Below, one piece after another: positions 32,020-40,889 of a DNA stretch of 64,000 nucleotides. Positions within the stretch are counted from its first letter, which is position 1. Each line of letters opens with the position of its first letter. Below the pieces are notes generated by a model. It worked only from the letters and a program-made list of their open reading frames with translations. It was not told where the DNA came from and searched no databases. The stretch spans positions 53,618-117,617 of the forward strand of contig CALESQ010000078.1 of the NCBI GenBank assembly GCA_937907455.1. Reading direction: 5' to 3'. This stretch comes from an uncultured Caldilineales bacterium. Its GTDB lineage: Bacteria; Chloroflexota; Anaerolineae; JAAEKA01. Position numbers and translations under genes: made by a program.

Positions 32020-35000
32020 ATGACTCGCCTGCTTCTTCCTTTCACTTCTACAGATGCCACCCTCGCCAACGCGGGCGGCAAAGGGCAAAACCTGGTCAAG
32101 CTGGCACACGCGGGTCTGCCCGTGCCACCTGGTTTTATCATCAGTACCGCTGCCTATCGCGCGTTCGTGGCAGCCAACAAACTGAAAACCGACCCATTGA
32201 CAATAGCCAATGGCGAATTGACTGTTGACGAGGCATCCAACGCGATCCGCGCCCACTTCCACGCCGGCGTCATACCCGCGGACCTCGCCGCGTCCATCCT
32301 TACTGCGTACCACGATCTGGCGTCGTCTGCCGATTACCGATCCCCAATCACCGATTATCGCCTTGCCGTCGCCGTCCGCTCCTCGGCCACCGCGGAGGAT
32401 CTACCTGACCTCAGCTTCGCGGGTCAGCAGGATACTTTTCTCAATGTGATGGGCGATGATGCGCTGCTCGCTGCGGTGATTCGCTGCTGGAGCAGCCTGT
32501 GGACTGCCCGCGCTATCACGTATCGCCAACGCAACGGCATCGCCCACGACGATGTGGCGCTGGCCGTGGTGGTGCAGGCGATGGTCGAGAGTGAAGCATC
32601 AGGCGTGCTGTTCACCGCCAACCCGCTCACCGGCAAACGCAGCGAAGTGGTGATAGACGCCACCCTCGGCCTGGGCGAGGCCCTGGTCAGCGGCCAGGTA
32701 GAGCCGGATCAGATTGTGCTGGACCCTGTCGCGGGCACGATTCTGCGCAAGCAGTTGGGAGCCAAAGCCACGATGATTCGCGGACAGGCCGGTGGCGGTG
32801 TCAAGACCGTGCAGCAGGACGCGGCTGCACAGCAGGCCCTGTCCGACGCGGCTCTGATCGAGCTGGCGCGACTCGGCAAACGCGTGGAGCAAGAGCTGTA
32901 CGCCGGAGAACCGCAAGATATTGAATGGGCCTGGGCCGGAGAACGGTTATATCTGCTACAAAGCCGCGCTATCACGTCACTTTATCCACTGCCCTATGGA
33001 ATGCCCGCCGCTCCGCTGCAAGTGCTGTTTTCGATGAACCACCTGCAAGGAATGCTCGATCCATTTACGCCGGTGGGACAGGACGCGCTGGTTGAACTGT
33101 ATCTGGCGATCAGTCGCGTGCTTGGCCGTGATTTCGCGGCTGACACTCAGCGGGAGGTTGTGGTTGCGGGGGAACGCGTCTACGCCAACCTCACGCCGCT
33201 GCTGCGCGGGCGACGCGGCCGTCGCCTGCTGTTGAACATCCTGGGGGCGGTGGAACCGGGTGCGCAACAGGCCTTGCAGGCCACGTTGGCGGATATAGGC
33301 GCAACACCCACCGCGCGCGGCGCGCGTACGGGCGCAAAATATTGCGCCTCTATCATCATGCCCACCATGCGCGCGGTGCGTACAGGCGCAAAATATTGCG
33401 CCTCTACCGCGCACGGCGCGCGTACGGGCGCAAAATATTGCGCCTCTACCGCGCACGGCGCACGTACAGGCGCAAAATATTGCGCCTGTACCATCATGCC
33501 CACCATGCGCGCGGTGCGTACGGGCGCAAAATATTGCGCCTGTACCGCAACACCCACCGCGCACGGCGCACGTACGGGCGCAAAATATTGCGCCTGTACC
33601 GCAACACCCACCGCGCACGGCGCGCGTACGGGCGCAAAATATTGCGCCTGTACCGCAACACCCACCGCGCACGGCGCACGTACGGGCGCAAAATATTGCG
33701 CCTCTACCGCAACACCCACCGCGCACGGCGCACGTACGGGCGCAAAATATTGCGCCTGTACCGCAACACCCACCGCGCACGGCGCACGTACGGGCGCAAA
33801 ATATTGCGCCTCTACCGCAACACCCACCGCGCACGGCGCACGTACAGGCGCGAAATATTGCGCCTCTACCATCATGCCCACCATGCGCGCGGTGCGTACG
33901 GGCGCAAAATATTGCGCCTCTACCATGGGACGTATGTTGCGGCTGGTGCGACAACCGGACGCGGGTCGGCGTCAGGTGGTCGCACGGGTGGAACAGGAAT
34001 TGGCGACCTTTCAGGCACGCACGCGCCACGCGGCCACACCTGCAGCACGCATAACCCTCGCCCGCGATGCGTTCGACCTGGTGCGTGTGATCTTTCCTTA
34101 CCTGTCACCGGCCATGGCGCTAGGAATCGGCAGCTTCATCCTACTGCGCCGCCTGGCGCGGCTTAATTTAGGAGATGAAGGTCTGGCGCTGGAGGTGGCG
34201 CGCGGCCTGCCGCACAACGTCACCACTGAGATGGACCTGCGCCTATGGGTGGTGGCCGAGGTGATCGCCGCGGATGCGGCCAGCGCAGCGCACTTTGCCG
34301 CTCAGCCAGCCGCAACGCTGGCCCAGGAGTTGCAGGCTGGGCGTCTGCCCATCCCCGCGCAAGCCGCATTGGCTGCATTTATGGAGCGCTACGGCATGAG
34401 AGGGCTGGCCGAGATTGATCTGGGCCGCCCGCGCTGGCGCGATGATCCCACGCATATCATCCAGGCGGTACAAAGCTATCTGGCGATCAACGATCCCACG
34501 CTGGCGCCTGACGCCGTCTTCGCCCGCGGGGCTGAGCGCGCCGAGACAGCGCTGGCCGAGCTGGTGCAGCGGCTACGTGGCAAGGGGCTGCTGGGCCCGC
34601 TCAAGGCTGCGCTGGCCGCGCGGCTGGGCCGGTTGATGCGCAGTCTGGCCGGGCTGCGCGAGACGCCCAAATTCACCGTGATCCGCGTGATGGGCATGGT
34701 GCGCGATCTGTTGCTGGCTAATGGCGAAACTCTGGCCGCGGCGGGCGTGCTTAACCGGGCCGACGACGTGATGTTCCTGCATCTGGACGAGCTGGAGACG
34801 CTGGCGCACTGCAAAACATACGATACCGCAGCCTGGCAAGCATTGGTCACCGAGCGACGGCAGGCCTATGGCCGCGAGCTGCTACGCAAGCCTATCCCGC
34901 GGCTGCTGCTAAGCGATGGTACAGCCTTCTACGCGGGCATGGTCGCAACCGCGGGCGCAGAGGACGACGCCACACTGGTAGGCAGCCCCGTCTCCCCTGG

Positions 35001-35292
35001 CGTGGTGGAAGGCACCGTGCGCGTGGTGTTCGACCCGCGCGCCGTACAACTTACCCCCGGCGACATCCTGGTGTGCCCCGGCACCGATCCTTCATGGACG
35101 CCGCTGTTTTTGGCCGCTGGCGGGCTGGTGATGGAGGTGGGTGGCCTGATGACACACGGCTCGGTGGTGGCGCGCGAATATGGCATCCCCGCGGTGGTGG
35201 GCGTACACGAGGCCACCACGCGGTTGCACAGCGGCCAGCGCGTGCGCGTAGATGGCTCAGCGGGCCGCGTGACGGTGATCAGTGAAGCGTAG
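32020..35292 (+). CDS. ATP-grasp/phosphohistidine phosphotransferase, rifampin-phosphotransferase/PEP-synthase-like, with a large in-frame repeat insertion
   Basis: A 1090-residue enzyme. The N-terminal PPDK_N ATP-grasp domain has GGKGQNLVKLAHAGLPVPPGF and RSSATAEDLPDLSFAGQ (near residue 128). A central domain starts with FSMNHLQGMLDP near 340. The mobile phosphohistidine domain ends the protein, with GGLMTHGSVVAREYG carrying the catalytic His1046. There is no PEP-binding barrel after it, so the order fits rifampin phosphotransferase (about 870 residues) rather than true PEP synthase. Residues about 427-635 are an insertion of 18- and 14-residue repeats of type TGAKYCACTATPTAHGAR; without it the length is about 885, close to family size. 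The insertion lies in the substrate domain. Activity and substrate unproven. Confidence 0.85.
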   Translation: MTRLLLPFTSTDATLANAGGKGQNLVKLAHAGLPVPPGFIISTAAYRAFVAANKLKTDPLTIANGELTVDEASNAIRAHFHAGVIPADLAASILTAYHDLASSADYRSPITDYRLAVAVRSSATAEDLPDLSFAGQQDTFLNVMGDDALLAAVIRCWSSLWTARAITYRQRNGIAHDDVALAVVVQAMVESEASGVLFTANPLTGKRSEVVIDATLGLGEALVSGQVEPDQIVLDPVAGTILRKQLGAKATMIRGQAGGGVKTVQQDAAAQQALSDAALIELARLGKRVEQELYAGEPQDIEWAWAGERLYLLQSRAITSLYPLPYGMPAAPLQVLFSMNHLQGMLDPFTPVGQDALVELYLAISRVLGRDFAADTQREVVVAGERVYANLTPLLRGRRGRRLLLNILGAVEPGAQQALQATLADIGATPTARGARTGAKYCASIIMPTMRAVRTGAKYCASTAHGARTGAKYCASTAHGARTGAKYCACTIMPTMRAVRTGAKYCACTATPTAHGARTGAKYCACTATPTAHGARTGAKYCACTATPTAHGARTGAKYCASTATPTAHGARTGAKYCACTATPTAHGARTGAKYCASTATPTAHGARTGAKYCASTIMPTMRAVRTGAKYCASTMGRMLRLVRQPDAGRRQVVARVEQELATFQARTRHAATPAARITLARDAFDLVRVIFPYLSPAMALGIGSFILLRRLARLNLGDEGLALEVARGLPHNVTTEMDLRLWVVAEVIAADAASAAHFAAQPAATLAQELQAGRLPIPAQAALAAFMERYGMRGLAEIDLGRPRWRDDPTHIIQAVQSYLAINDPTLAPDAVFARGAERAETALAELVQRLRGKGLLGPLKAALAARLGRLMRSLAGLRETPKFTVIRVMGMVRDLLLANGETLAAAGVLNRADDVMFLHLDELETLAHCKTYDTAAWQALVTERRQAYGRELLRKPIPRLLLSDGTAFYAGMVATAGAEDDATLVGSPVSPGVVEGTVRVVFDPRAVQLTPGDILVCPGTDPSWTPLFLAAGGLVMEVGGLMTHGSVVAREYGIPAVVGVHEATTRLHSGQRVRVDGSAGRVTVISEA
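33331..33918. repeat. Twelve copies of the palindrome GGCGCAAAATATTGCGCC inside a coding sequence
   Basis: Copies start at 33331, 33385, 33427, 33469, 33523, 33577, 33631, 33685, 33739, 33793, 33847 (one base changed) and 33901. Spacing is 54 bp, except two intervals of 42 bp, all divisible by three. Each core is a hairpin GGCGCAA-AATA-TTGCGCC; flanking GTAC bases extend the stem to 12 pairs in some copies. The spacers are near-identical to each other, in two types, unlike CRISPR. Confidence 0.95.
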
Positions 35293-35359
35293 GCAGTAAA
35301 AATAAATGACAACCGCTATCCAATAACAGTTCCCGATCTGCCTTACCAGCAACCGGCAA

Positions 35360-35388
35360 TTGACCATTCTCTCCGTTGCCGGTATAAT
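35360..35388 (+). promoter_or_regulatory. Near-consensus promoter of the iron-type ABC importer
   Basis: TTGACC, a 17-base spacer and TATAAT. It gives a leader of about 97 bases before the ATG at 35492, which is preceded by AAGGAGGAG. Confidence 0.8.
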
Positions 35389-35491
35389 CGGCCTGTTCGT
35401 GCGGCCGTGCACGATCTGCCCCTTTATCTATCGGTTTTTCCTGCTGATCATCCCCTGCAGTAGTTGTAATTTGCTCAAGGAGGAGCGCCCT

Positions 35492-36529
35492 ATGGTTTCC
35501 CGTCGTCGTCTCATTCTATTCGTGATGGTTATTGCCGCGCTGGCGCTGCTGGCGGCCTGCCAGTCGCCCGCAGCTAAAGCGCCACCAGCCAGCGCCGAGT
35601 TGAATGTACTCTGCACCCCGCAAGTCGAGTGGTGCGAAGGTATGAAGACCGAATTCGAGGCCGCCAATCCCGGCATCACTGTCAACTTTGTGCGCATGTC
35701 CAGCGGTGAATCACTCACCCGCCTGCGCAACGAAAAAGACAACCCCCAGTTTGATATCTGGTGGGGTGGCCCGGTGGATAGTTTCGTAGCCGCTAAAAGT
35801 GAAGGGCTGCTGGAGAAGTACGATTCGCCCAACTACGCCAACATCATTGATCCGGCCAAAATGGCCGATGCCGACCACTACTGGGCGGGTATCTATGTCG
35901 GCTCGCTGGGCTTTGCCACCAACACCAACTCCGGCATTACCCCGCCTACCTCGTGGGATGATCTGCTGAAACCGGAGATGAAAGGCCAAATCCTGATAGC
36001 ACATCCCTCCAGCTCTGGCACGTCGTACACCACCATGTGTACGCGCCTGCAAATGCTGGGCGATGAAGCCGGCTGGCAGTGGATCGGCAACTTTGCGGGC
36101 AACGTGCTGCAATACACCAAGAGCGGCGCGGCTCCGGCCAAGTTTGTAGGCCAGGGTGAAGCCGCGGTAGGTATCGTTTTTTCGCACGACATTGTGGCCG
36201 AGATCGAAAAAGGCTCACCGATGGTGCTGACCTTCCCGGCAGAGGGCACAGGCTACGAAATCGGTGGCATGGGCATCATCAAAGGCGCCAAGAATCTGGC
36301 CAACGCGCAGAAATGGTTCGACTGGGCACTGGAACCGGCCACGCAAGAGCTGGGGCCGAAGTACAACGCCTTTCAGGCCCCCACCGTCAAGGGGGCTAAG
36401 GCCTCCAAGCCAGAGTTGCTGGAGGTCAAGCTGATTGACTATGATTTCCAGTGGTGTGGCGACAACAAAAAGGCGATCGTGGACAAGTTCACCAACGAAA
36501 TCGCCGGAGCTGACAAGCTCAAGGAATAA
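35492..36529 (+). CDS. ABC transporter substrate-binding lipoprotein, iron(III)/family 1 type
   Basis: A 345-residue lipoprotein; the ATG at 35492 has a strong AAGGAGGAG seven to eight bases upstream. The signal MVSRRRLILFVMVIAALALL ends with the lipobox LAAC. The mature part is a type 2 periplasmic-binding fold: LNVLCTPQVEWCEGM at the front, DIWWGGPVDSFVAAKSEGLLEKY near 95, GMGIIKGAKNLANAQKW near 255. With the fused permease and the ATPase it forms an AfuABC/FbpABC-like system; Fe3+ is the usual ligand, but other anions or phosphonates are taken up by relatives. Confidence 0.85.
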   Translation: MVSRRRLILFVMVIAALALLAACQSPAAKAPPASAELNVLCTPQVEWCEGMKTEFEAANPGITVNFVRMSSGESLTRLRNEKDNPQFDIWWGGPVDSFVAAKSEGLLEKYDSPNYANIIDPAKMADADHYWAGIYVGSLGFATNTNSGITPPTSWDDLLKPEMKGQILIAHPSSSGTSYTTMCTRLQMLGDEAGWQWIGNFAGNVLQYTKSGAAPAKFVGQGEAAVGIVFSHDIVAEIEKGSPMVLTFPAEGTGYEIGGMGIIKGAKNLANAQKWFDWALEPATQELGPKYNAFQAPTVKGAKASKPELLEVKLIDYDFQWCGDNKKAIVDKFTNEIAGADKLKE

Positions 36530-36543
36530 ACCCTGCTGAAAAG

Positions 36544-36582
36544 GTGGTTGGTAATCTCAGGTGAGATTGCCAACCACTTTTT
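36544..36582 (+). terminator. Strong hairpin between binding-protein and permease genes
   Basis: GTGGTTGGTAATCTCA pairs with TGAGATTGCCAACCAC (one G-T pair), then TTTTT. Such an internal terminator allows excess expression of the binding protein over the membrane parts. Confidence 0.85.
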
Positions 36583-36628
36583 GTATCCGCTCGGCTCCCC
36601 GATTACCGCTCTCGCTCTCACCTAGCCC

Positions 36629-38953
36629 ATGACCGCACCTTCCTTCTCACCGCCCCGGCCCGGCCTGGCTGCCTCGCTACGCCGTCGCATGCAGGAATTT
36701 CGTCTGATCGGCCAGGATCCCATTCTGGCCATTGGCCTGCTGGCTATCGGCGCGTTTGTCGTGACTTTCATCCTCTACCCGCTGCTGCGGGTAGTGATAC
36801 AAGGCTTCTATGACCCGCAAAGCGGCCAGCTCAATCTTAAGTATTTTCAGCAGTACATAGATCCCTACTACGCGCCCTATCAGTGGCAAGTCGTGCGCGA
36901 TACGCTGATTATGGGTATTGCCAGTGCAGTGGGTGGCACGGTGCTAGGCTTTATCTTTGCCTATGCGCTGGTGCGCTGCAACATGCCCTTCCCCCGGCTG
37001 ACTCACGCGCTCACGCTGGTGCCCACCATCTCACCGCCCTTCGCCATTGCCATTGCTGCTATCCTGCTCTTTGGCCGCTCAGGGCTGATCACGCGCACAT
37101 TGCTGGGAATTGTCCCCCGCCCTGGCAGCAACGACATCTATGGGCTGGATGGCCTGGTGTTTGTGCAGGTGATCACCTTTTTCCCCGTAGCCTACCTGAT
37201 TATCCGCGGTATGCTGGAGCGGTTGGAACCATCCATGGAAGAGGCCGCGCTCAGCCTGGGAGCCAGCAAATGGCACATTTTCCGCACGGTCACGCTGCCG
37301 CTGCTGGTGCCGGGCATTGCCGGCTCCTTCTTGCTGCTGTTTGTAGAGTCGCTAGCCGACCTGGGCAACCCGCTGCTGATCACCGGCAACCGCACGGTGC
37401 TGTCTGCCGAAATCTATCTGGCCGTCAATGGGCAATATGATCAGCTTAAGGGGGCGGCGCTGTCGGTAGTGCTGCTGCTGCCTACCTTTACTGTGTTCAT
37501 GCTGCAACGCTACTGGATCAACAAACGCTCTTACGTAGCCGTCACCGGCAAGCCAACCGGCGGCCAAATCCGCGTCAAAGAGCCCTATATTCGCTGGCCG
37601 ATGGTTATCATCACCGCGCTGACGCTGGCGCTGATCCTGTTGCTCTATCTCTCGATTGCTGTCGGCTCCATCACCAAACTTTGGGGCATCAACTACACGC
37701 TAACACTGGAGCATTACCGGGCCGCGTTTACCCGCGGGCTAGATGCCATCCTCGACACCACCTTTTTATCGGCGGTTGCCACGCCCATTGCCGGTCTGGC
37801 CGGTATGGTGATCGCCTATCTGGTAGTGCGCAAAAAGTTTTCCGGCAAAGAAGTGCTCGACTTTGCCTCGAACCTGGGTGGAGCCGTGCCTGGCACTATT
37901 TTGGGCATTGGCTTCATTCTGGCTTTCATCAAGCCACCGCTGCTGCTGGTGGCGCTGATCTATTTCCTCTTTGTGTTCTACATGGTGAGCCAGCAAGGCT
38001 CGTGGGTAGATGCCCCCGGCGCGGCTACGGGCAAAGGGGGCTGGTGGCGCCATGCCCCGCTAATTGCGCTGAGCAGCGCGGCCGGCTATGCGCTGGCTAC
38101 CGCACTCAACACCTGGGCCGGGCCAATACTCTGGCGCTGGATTATGGCTGCGGGCTTTGCGCTGCTGGCGGTGGCTCTATACCTCAGTGCAGGGCGCTAC
38201 CGCCGCGGTGTCAGCCTGGCTACGGCAGCTATTGGCCTGTACCTGCTGCTCGATACGCTCACCCCTTCCCTCACCACACCGCTGGCAATCTGGGGGCGCG
38301 GCATAGGCAACCTGCAACTCAGCCGCATCGTGGTGGGGTTGGGCGATTGGCTCAAGGTATTCAGCCAGATGCCGCCCTCGCTGCTGGGCTTTTTCACCCT
38401 GGTGATCGGTGTGCTGATCGCCGGACGCATCGGCGGGCGAGCGCGGCCGCTGCTGCTGGGCGCGTTCATCGCCCTCAGCGCGGGGCTGGTATTTGCCGAG
38501 GCACCGCTGGCGCTGGTGGGCACGCCCTACATCGTGATTGCTGCCTATGCGGTGCGCAGTCTGCCGGCCAGCGTGCGCGCGGGCATCGCCTCTTTGCAGC
38601 AAATTGATCCCGCCATCGAAGAAGCCTCGACCAGCCTGGGCGGCGACGCGCAGATCACCTTCCGCCGCGTTACCCTGCCGCTGATCATGCCTGCCTTCCT
38701 GGCCGGTCTGATCTTCGCCTTTGCCCGCCACATGACCAGCCTGTCGGCTATCATCTTCCTGACCACCGCCAAATGGCCGATCCTGACTGTGTGGATTTTA
38801 AGCGAGGTGGAACAGGCGAGCATGAGCACGGCCGCGGCTTATTCGATGATCCTGATCTTCATCGTGCTGGCAGCTATCGGCCTGATGTACTGGCTGGTGG
38901 GCCGTGTTCTTTCTGCACGCGGCAATGTTGATCTTTCTTCTGGCGTTGGTTAA
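36629..38953 (+). CDS. Fused double permease of an iron(III)-type ABC importer
   Basis: A 774-residue protein holding two permease halves in one chain, as in FbpB. The first EAA loop, EEAALSLGASKWHIFRTVTLP, is near residue 203; the second, EEASTSLGGDAQITFRRVTLP, near 663. Between the first helices of the second half and its EAA loop there is an insertion of about 165-180 residues (about 455-620) with several added hydrophobic helices (ALLAVALYLSAGRYRRG, LLGFFTLVIGVLIAGRIGG). Ordinary FbpB proteins are about 550-700 residues, so this is long. No Shine-Dalgarno is seen before the ATG. Confidence 0.85.
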   Translation: MTAPSFSPPRPGLAASLRRRMQEFRLIGQDPILAIGLLAIGAFVVTFILYPLLRVVIQGFYDPQSGQLNLKYFQQYIDPYYAPYQWQVVRDTLIMGIASAVGGTVLGFIFAYALVRCNMPFPRLTHALTLVPTISPPFAIAIAAILLFGRSGLITRTLLGIVPRPGSNDIYGLDGLVFVQVITFFPVAYLIIRGMLERLEPSMEEAALSLGASKWHIFRTVTLPLLVPGIAGSFLLLFVESLADLGNPLLITGNRTVLSAEIYLAVNGQYDQLKGAALSVVLLLPTFTVFMLQRYWINKRSYVAVTGKPTGGQIRVKEPYIRWPMVIITALTLALILLLYLSIAVGSITKLWGINYTLTLEHYRAAFTRGLDAILDTTFLSAVATPIAGLAGMVIAYLVVRKKFSGKEVLDFASNLGGAVPGTILGIGFILAFIKPPLLLVALIYFLFVFYMVSQQGSWVDAPGAATGKGGWWRHAPLIALSSAAGYALATALNTWAGPILWRWIMAAGFALLAVALYLSAGRYRRGVSLATAAIGLYLLLDTLTPSLTTPLAIWGRGIGNLQLSRIVVGLGDWLKVFSQMPPSLLGFFTLVIGVLIAGRIGGRARPLLLGAFIALSAGLVFAEAPLALVGTPYIVIAAYAVRSLPASVRAGIASLQQIDPAIEEASTSLGGDAQITFRRVTLPLIMPAFLAGLIFAFARHMTSLSAIIFLTTAKWPILTVWILSEVEQASMSTAAAYSMILIFIVLAAIGLMYWLVGRVLSARGNVDLSSGVG

Positions 38954-38978
38954 ACACGCCTGTTCCCGGATACCCACT

Positions 38979-40055
38979 ATGTACCTACGACTGGAAAACC
39001 TGTACAAAGTTTATCCCCCACGCGGCGGCAGCGGCGAGGTCACCGCGGTGCACGATGTCAACGTGTCCATCGAAAAGGGCGAATTCGTCACGCTGCTGGG
39101 GCCATCGGGCTGCGGCAAAACCACTACGCTGCGCCTGATCGCCGGTTTCGAGTTCCCCAGCCAGGGGCGCATCATACTTGACGAGCAGGAAATCAACGAG
39201 CTGCCGCCCAACCGCCGCGATATGGCGATGGTGTTTCAGAGCTACGCCATCTTCCCCCACCTTAGCGTGTTTGAAAACATCGTCTACGGCCTGAAAATCC
39301 GCAAGCTACCTGCGGATGAAATCAAACGCAAGGCCGCGCGCGTGCTGGAACTAACCGAATTAGGCGGGCTGGAAAACCGCGCCCCCAATCAGCTTTCCGG
39401 CGGTCAGCAGCAGCGCGTAGCTCTGGCCCGCGCCCTGGTGATGGAGCCCAAAGTGCTGTTGATGGATGAGCCACTGAGCAATCTGGATGCCAAGCTGCGC
39501 GAGCAGATGCGCACAGAGATTCGCGAGATTCAGCAGCGCCTGGGCATCACCAGCGTTTACGTCACCCATGATCAGATCGAGGCCATGAGCCTATCCGATC
39601 GCGTGGTGGTGATGAACAAAGGCCGCGTGGAGCAGATAGACAGCCCGCAAGCCATCTATCGCAAGCCCAAAACGGCGTTCGTTGCCAACTTCATTGGCCG
39701 CACCAACTTTGTACCCGGCGAGGTATTGCAGCTCGACAACGGTCAGTTGACGATGAAAGCGTTGGATGGCACGCTGGTGGTGCCCGCGCCTGATGCGCTG
39801 TTGCACGCCGGTGCGGACGCCACGCTGGTGGTACGCCCCGACGCCATCCACCTCACGCCGGAAAGCGGACAATTTCGCGGCGTGGTACGGCGCTCTACCT
39901 ACCTGGGGAGCCAGGTGGAATATGTGGTGGATGTAGCCGGACAGGCGCTGATTGCGGTGGAAAGCGACCCGCGGCATGTGGTGGTATATCCCGCAGGCAC
40001 GCCGGTTGGCGTCAACCTGCTCGCCGAGACGGTGTACGTGCTGCCGAAGGAATGA
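38979..40055 (+). CDS. ATP-binding protein of the iron(III)-type ABC importer
   Basis: A 358-residue ATPase: Walker A GPSGCGKT at 41-48, Q-loop in VFQSYAIFPHL, signature LSGGQQQRVALARAL, Walker B VLLMDEP, and H-loop VYVTHDQIEAM. A TOBE-type domain follows, from about residue 245 (VANFIGRTNFVPGEVL). It starts 25 bases after the permease stop. The partner genes lie directly upstream. Confidence 0.93.
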   Translation: MYLRLENLYKVYPPRGGSGEVTAVHDVNVSIEKGEFVTLLGPSGCGKTTTLRLIAGFEFPSQGRIILDEQEINELPPNRRDMAMVFQSYAIFPHLSVFENIVYGLKIRKLPADEIKRKAARVLELTELGGLENRAPNQLSGGQQQRVALARALVMEPKVLLMDEPLSNLDAKLREQMRTEIREIQQRLGITSVYVTHDQIEAMSLSDRVVVMNKGRVEQIDSPQAIYRKPKTAFVANFIGRTNFVPGEVLQLDNGQLTMKALDGTLVVPAPDALLHAGADATLVVRPDAIHLTPESGQFRGVVRRSTYLGSQVEYVVDVAGQALIAVESDPRHVVVYPAGTPVGVNLLAETVYVLPKE

Positions 40056-40063
40056 GAAGTGGC

Positions 40064-40114
40064 GGATAAGGAATAACGAGTAAGTTTGAGCTTGCTACTC
40101 GTTACTCCTTATCC
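40064..40114 (+). terminator. 19-bp hairpin after the ABC operon
   Basis: GGATAAGGAATAACGAGTA pairs with TACTCGTTACTCCTTATCC with one mismatch and a 13-base loop. The arms are made of the same TAACNAG-type units as the neighbouring tandem repeat. No T-tract follows. Confidence 0.55.
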
Positions 40115-40162
40115 GTAACTCGTAACTCGTAACTCGTAACTCGTAACTCGTAACTCGTAACC
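40111..40162. repeat. Heptamer tandem repeat CGTAACT
   Basis: About seven consecutive copies of CGTAACT after the ABC operon hairpin, between two convergent genes. Confidence 0.85.
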
Positions 40163-40196
40163 CGGATTATTGTATCCTGGCTGTGGGGCCGGTGGT

Positions 40197-40865
40197 TTAC
40201 TCTTCACTTATTTCGTTTGATCTGGTTGTCTTCTTGGGTTTGGGCTTGCTGGTGGAGCTGGCCGCCGGCTTTGGTTTGGGCTTGGGCTTGCTGGTGGAGC
40301 TGGCTGCCGGCTTGGGTTTGGGCTTGCTGGTAGAGCTGGCCGCCGGCTTGGGTTTGGGCTTGCTGGCAGAGCTGGCCGCCGGCTTGGGTTTAGGCTTGCT
40401 GGTGGAGCTGGCCGCCGGCTTGGGTTTAGGCTTGCTGGTAGAGCTGGCTGCCGGCTTAGGTTTGGGTTTGGGCTTGGGCTTGCTGGTGGAGCTGGTGGTC
40501 TTCCTGGGCTTTTTCTTGGTGGGTTTGTCCAGCGTTTTCAGGATCATGTCCACCACCGCACCGGCTTTGGCCGGATCCATGCCCAGCTTTTTAGCCACAG
40601 CCTTCACCAACTCGTCTTTGGCCATTTCGCCCAGATCAGGCTTTTTGCCGCCGTCAAACAAATCCACCAGGTCACCGACATCCAGGCGCTGCGCGCTGAG
40701 ATCGGCGGTTTGCTGCTCATCGGCCTCATCCAGGCCATCCAGCACTGCATTCCAGGCCGCGGCAGCCTCATCGTCGGACAGCCCCAGCGCCGCGGTCAGC
40801 TCAACCAGATCGCTGTCTGCATCATCAGGCTGAGGCAACATGTCCGGGTCAAACGATTGGGTCAT
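40197..40865 (-). CDS. Protein with acidic helical N-terminus and Lys-Pro repeat tail
   Basis: A 222-residue protein with AAGGAG before ATG 40865. Residues 1-75 are acidic; about 78-112 (GEMAKDELVKAVAKKLGMDP, then AKAGAVVDMILKTL) form a helical segment with weak DUF937-like looks. From about 115 a basic tail carries seven SKPKPKPAASST-type blocks, like histone H1 tails, suggesting nucleic acid binding; this is inference. It starts 24 bases after the proline dehydrogenase stop and is probably in its operon. The tail is encoded by a 33-39 bp DNA repeat. Confidence 0.7.
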   Translation of the reverse strand: MTQSFDPDMLPQPDDADSDLVELTAALGLSDDEAAAAWNAVLDGLDEADEQQTADLSAQRLDVGDLVDLFDGGKKPDLGEMAKDELVKAVAKKLGMDPAKAGAVVDMILKTLDKPTKKKPRKTTSSTSKPKPKPKPKPAASSTSKPKPKPAASSTSKPKPKPAASSASKPKPKPAASSTSKPKPKPAASSTSKPKPKPKPAASSTSKPKPKKTTRSNEISEE

Positions 40866-40889
40866 CACAAGCTACTCCTTGCTTGAATG

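Noticed and set aside
33331..33918. CRISPR array
   Set aside because: Repeats are only 18 bp, the spacers are near-identical to each other and multiples of three in length, no cas genes are near, and the whole lies inside an open enzyme frame.
32977..34029. Minus-strand 350-residue frame opposite the phosphotransferase repeat, and a 248-residue one beside it
   Set aside because: Shadow of the palindromic repeat; Cys/Arg/Gly low complexity and opposite a protein with clear domains.
32020..35292. Phosphoenolpyruvate synthase (ppsA)
   Set aside because: The C-terminal PEP-binding barrel is missing and the phosphohistidine domain ends the protein, so the rifampin-phosphotransferase-like order fits better.
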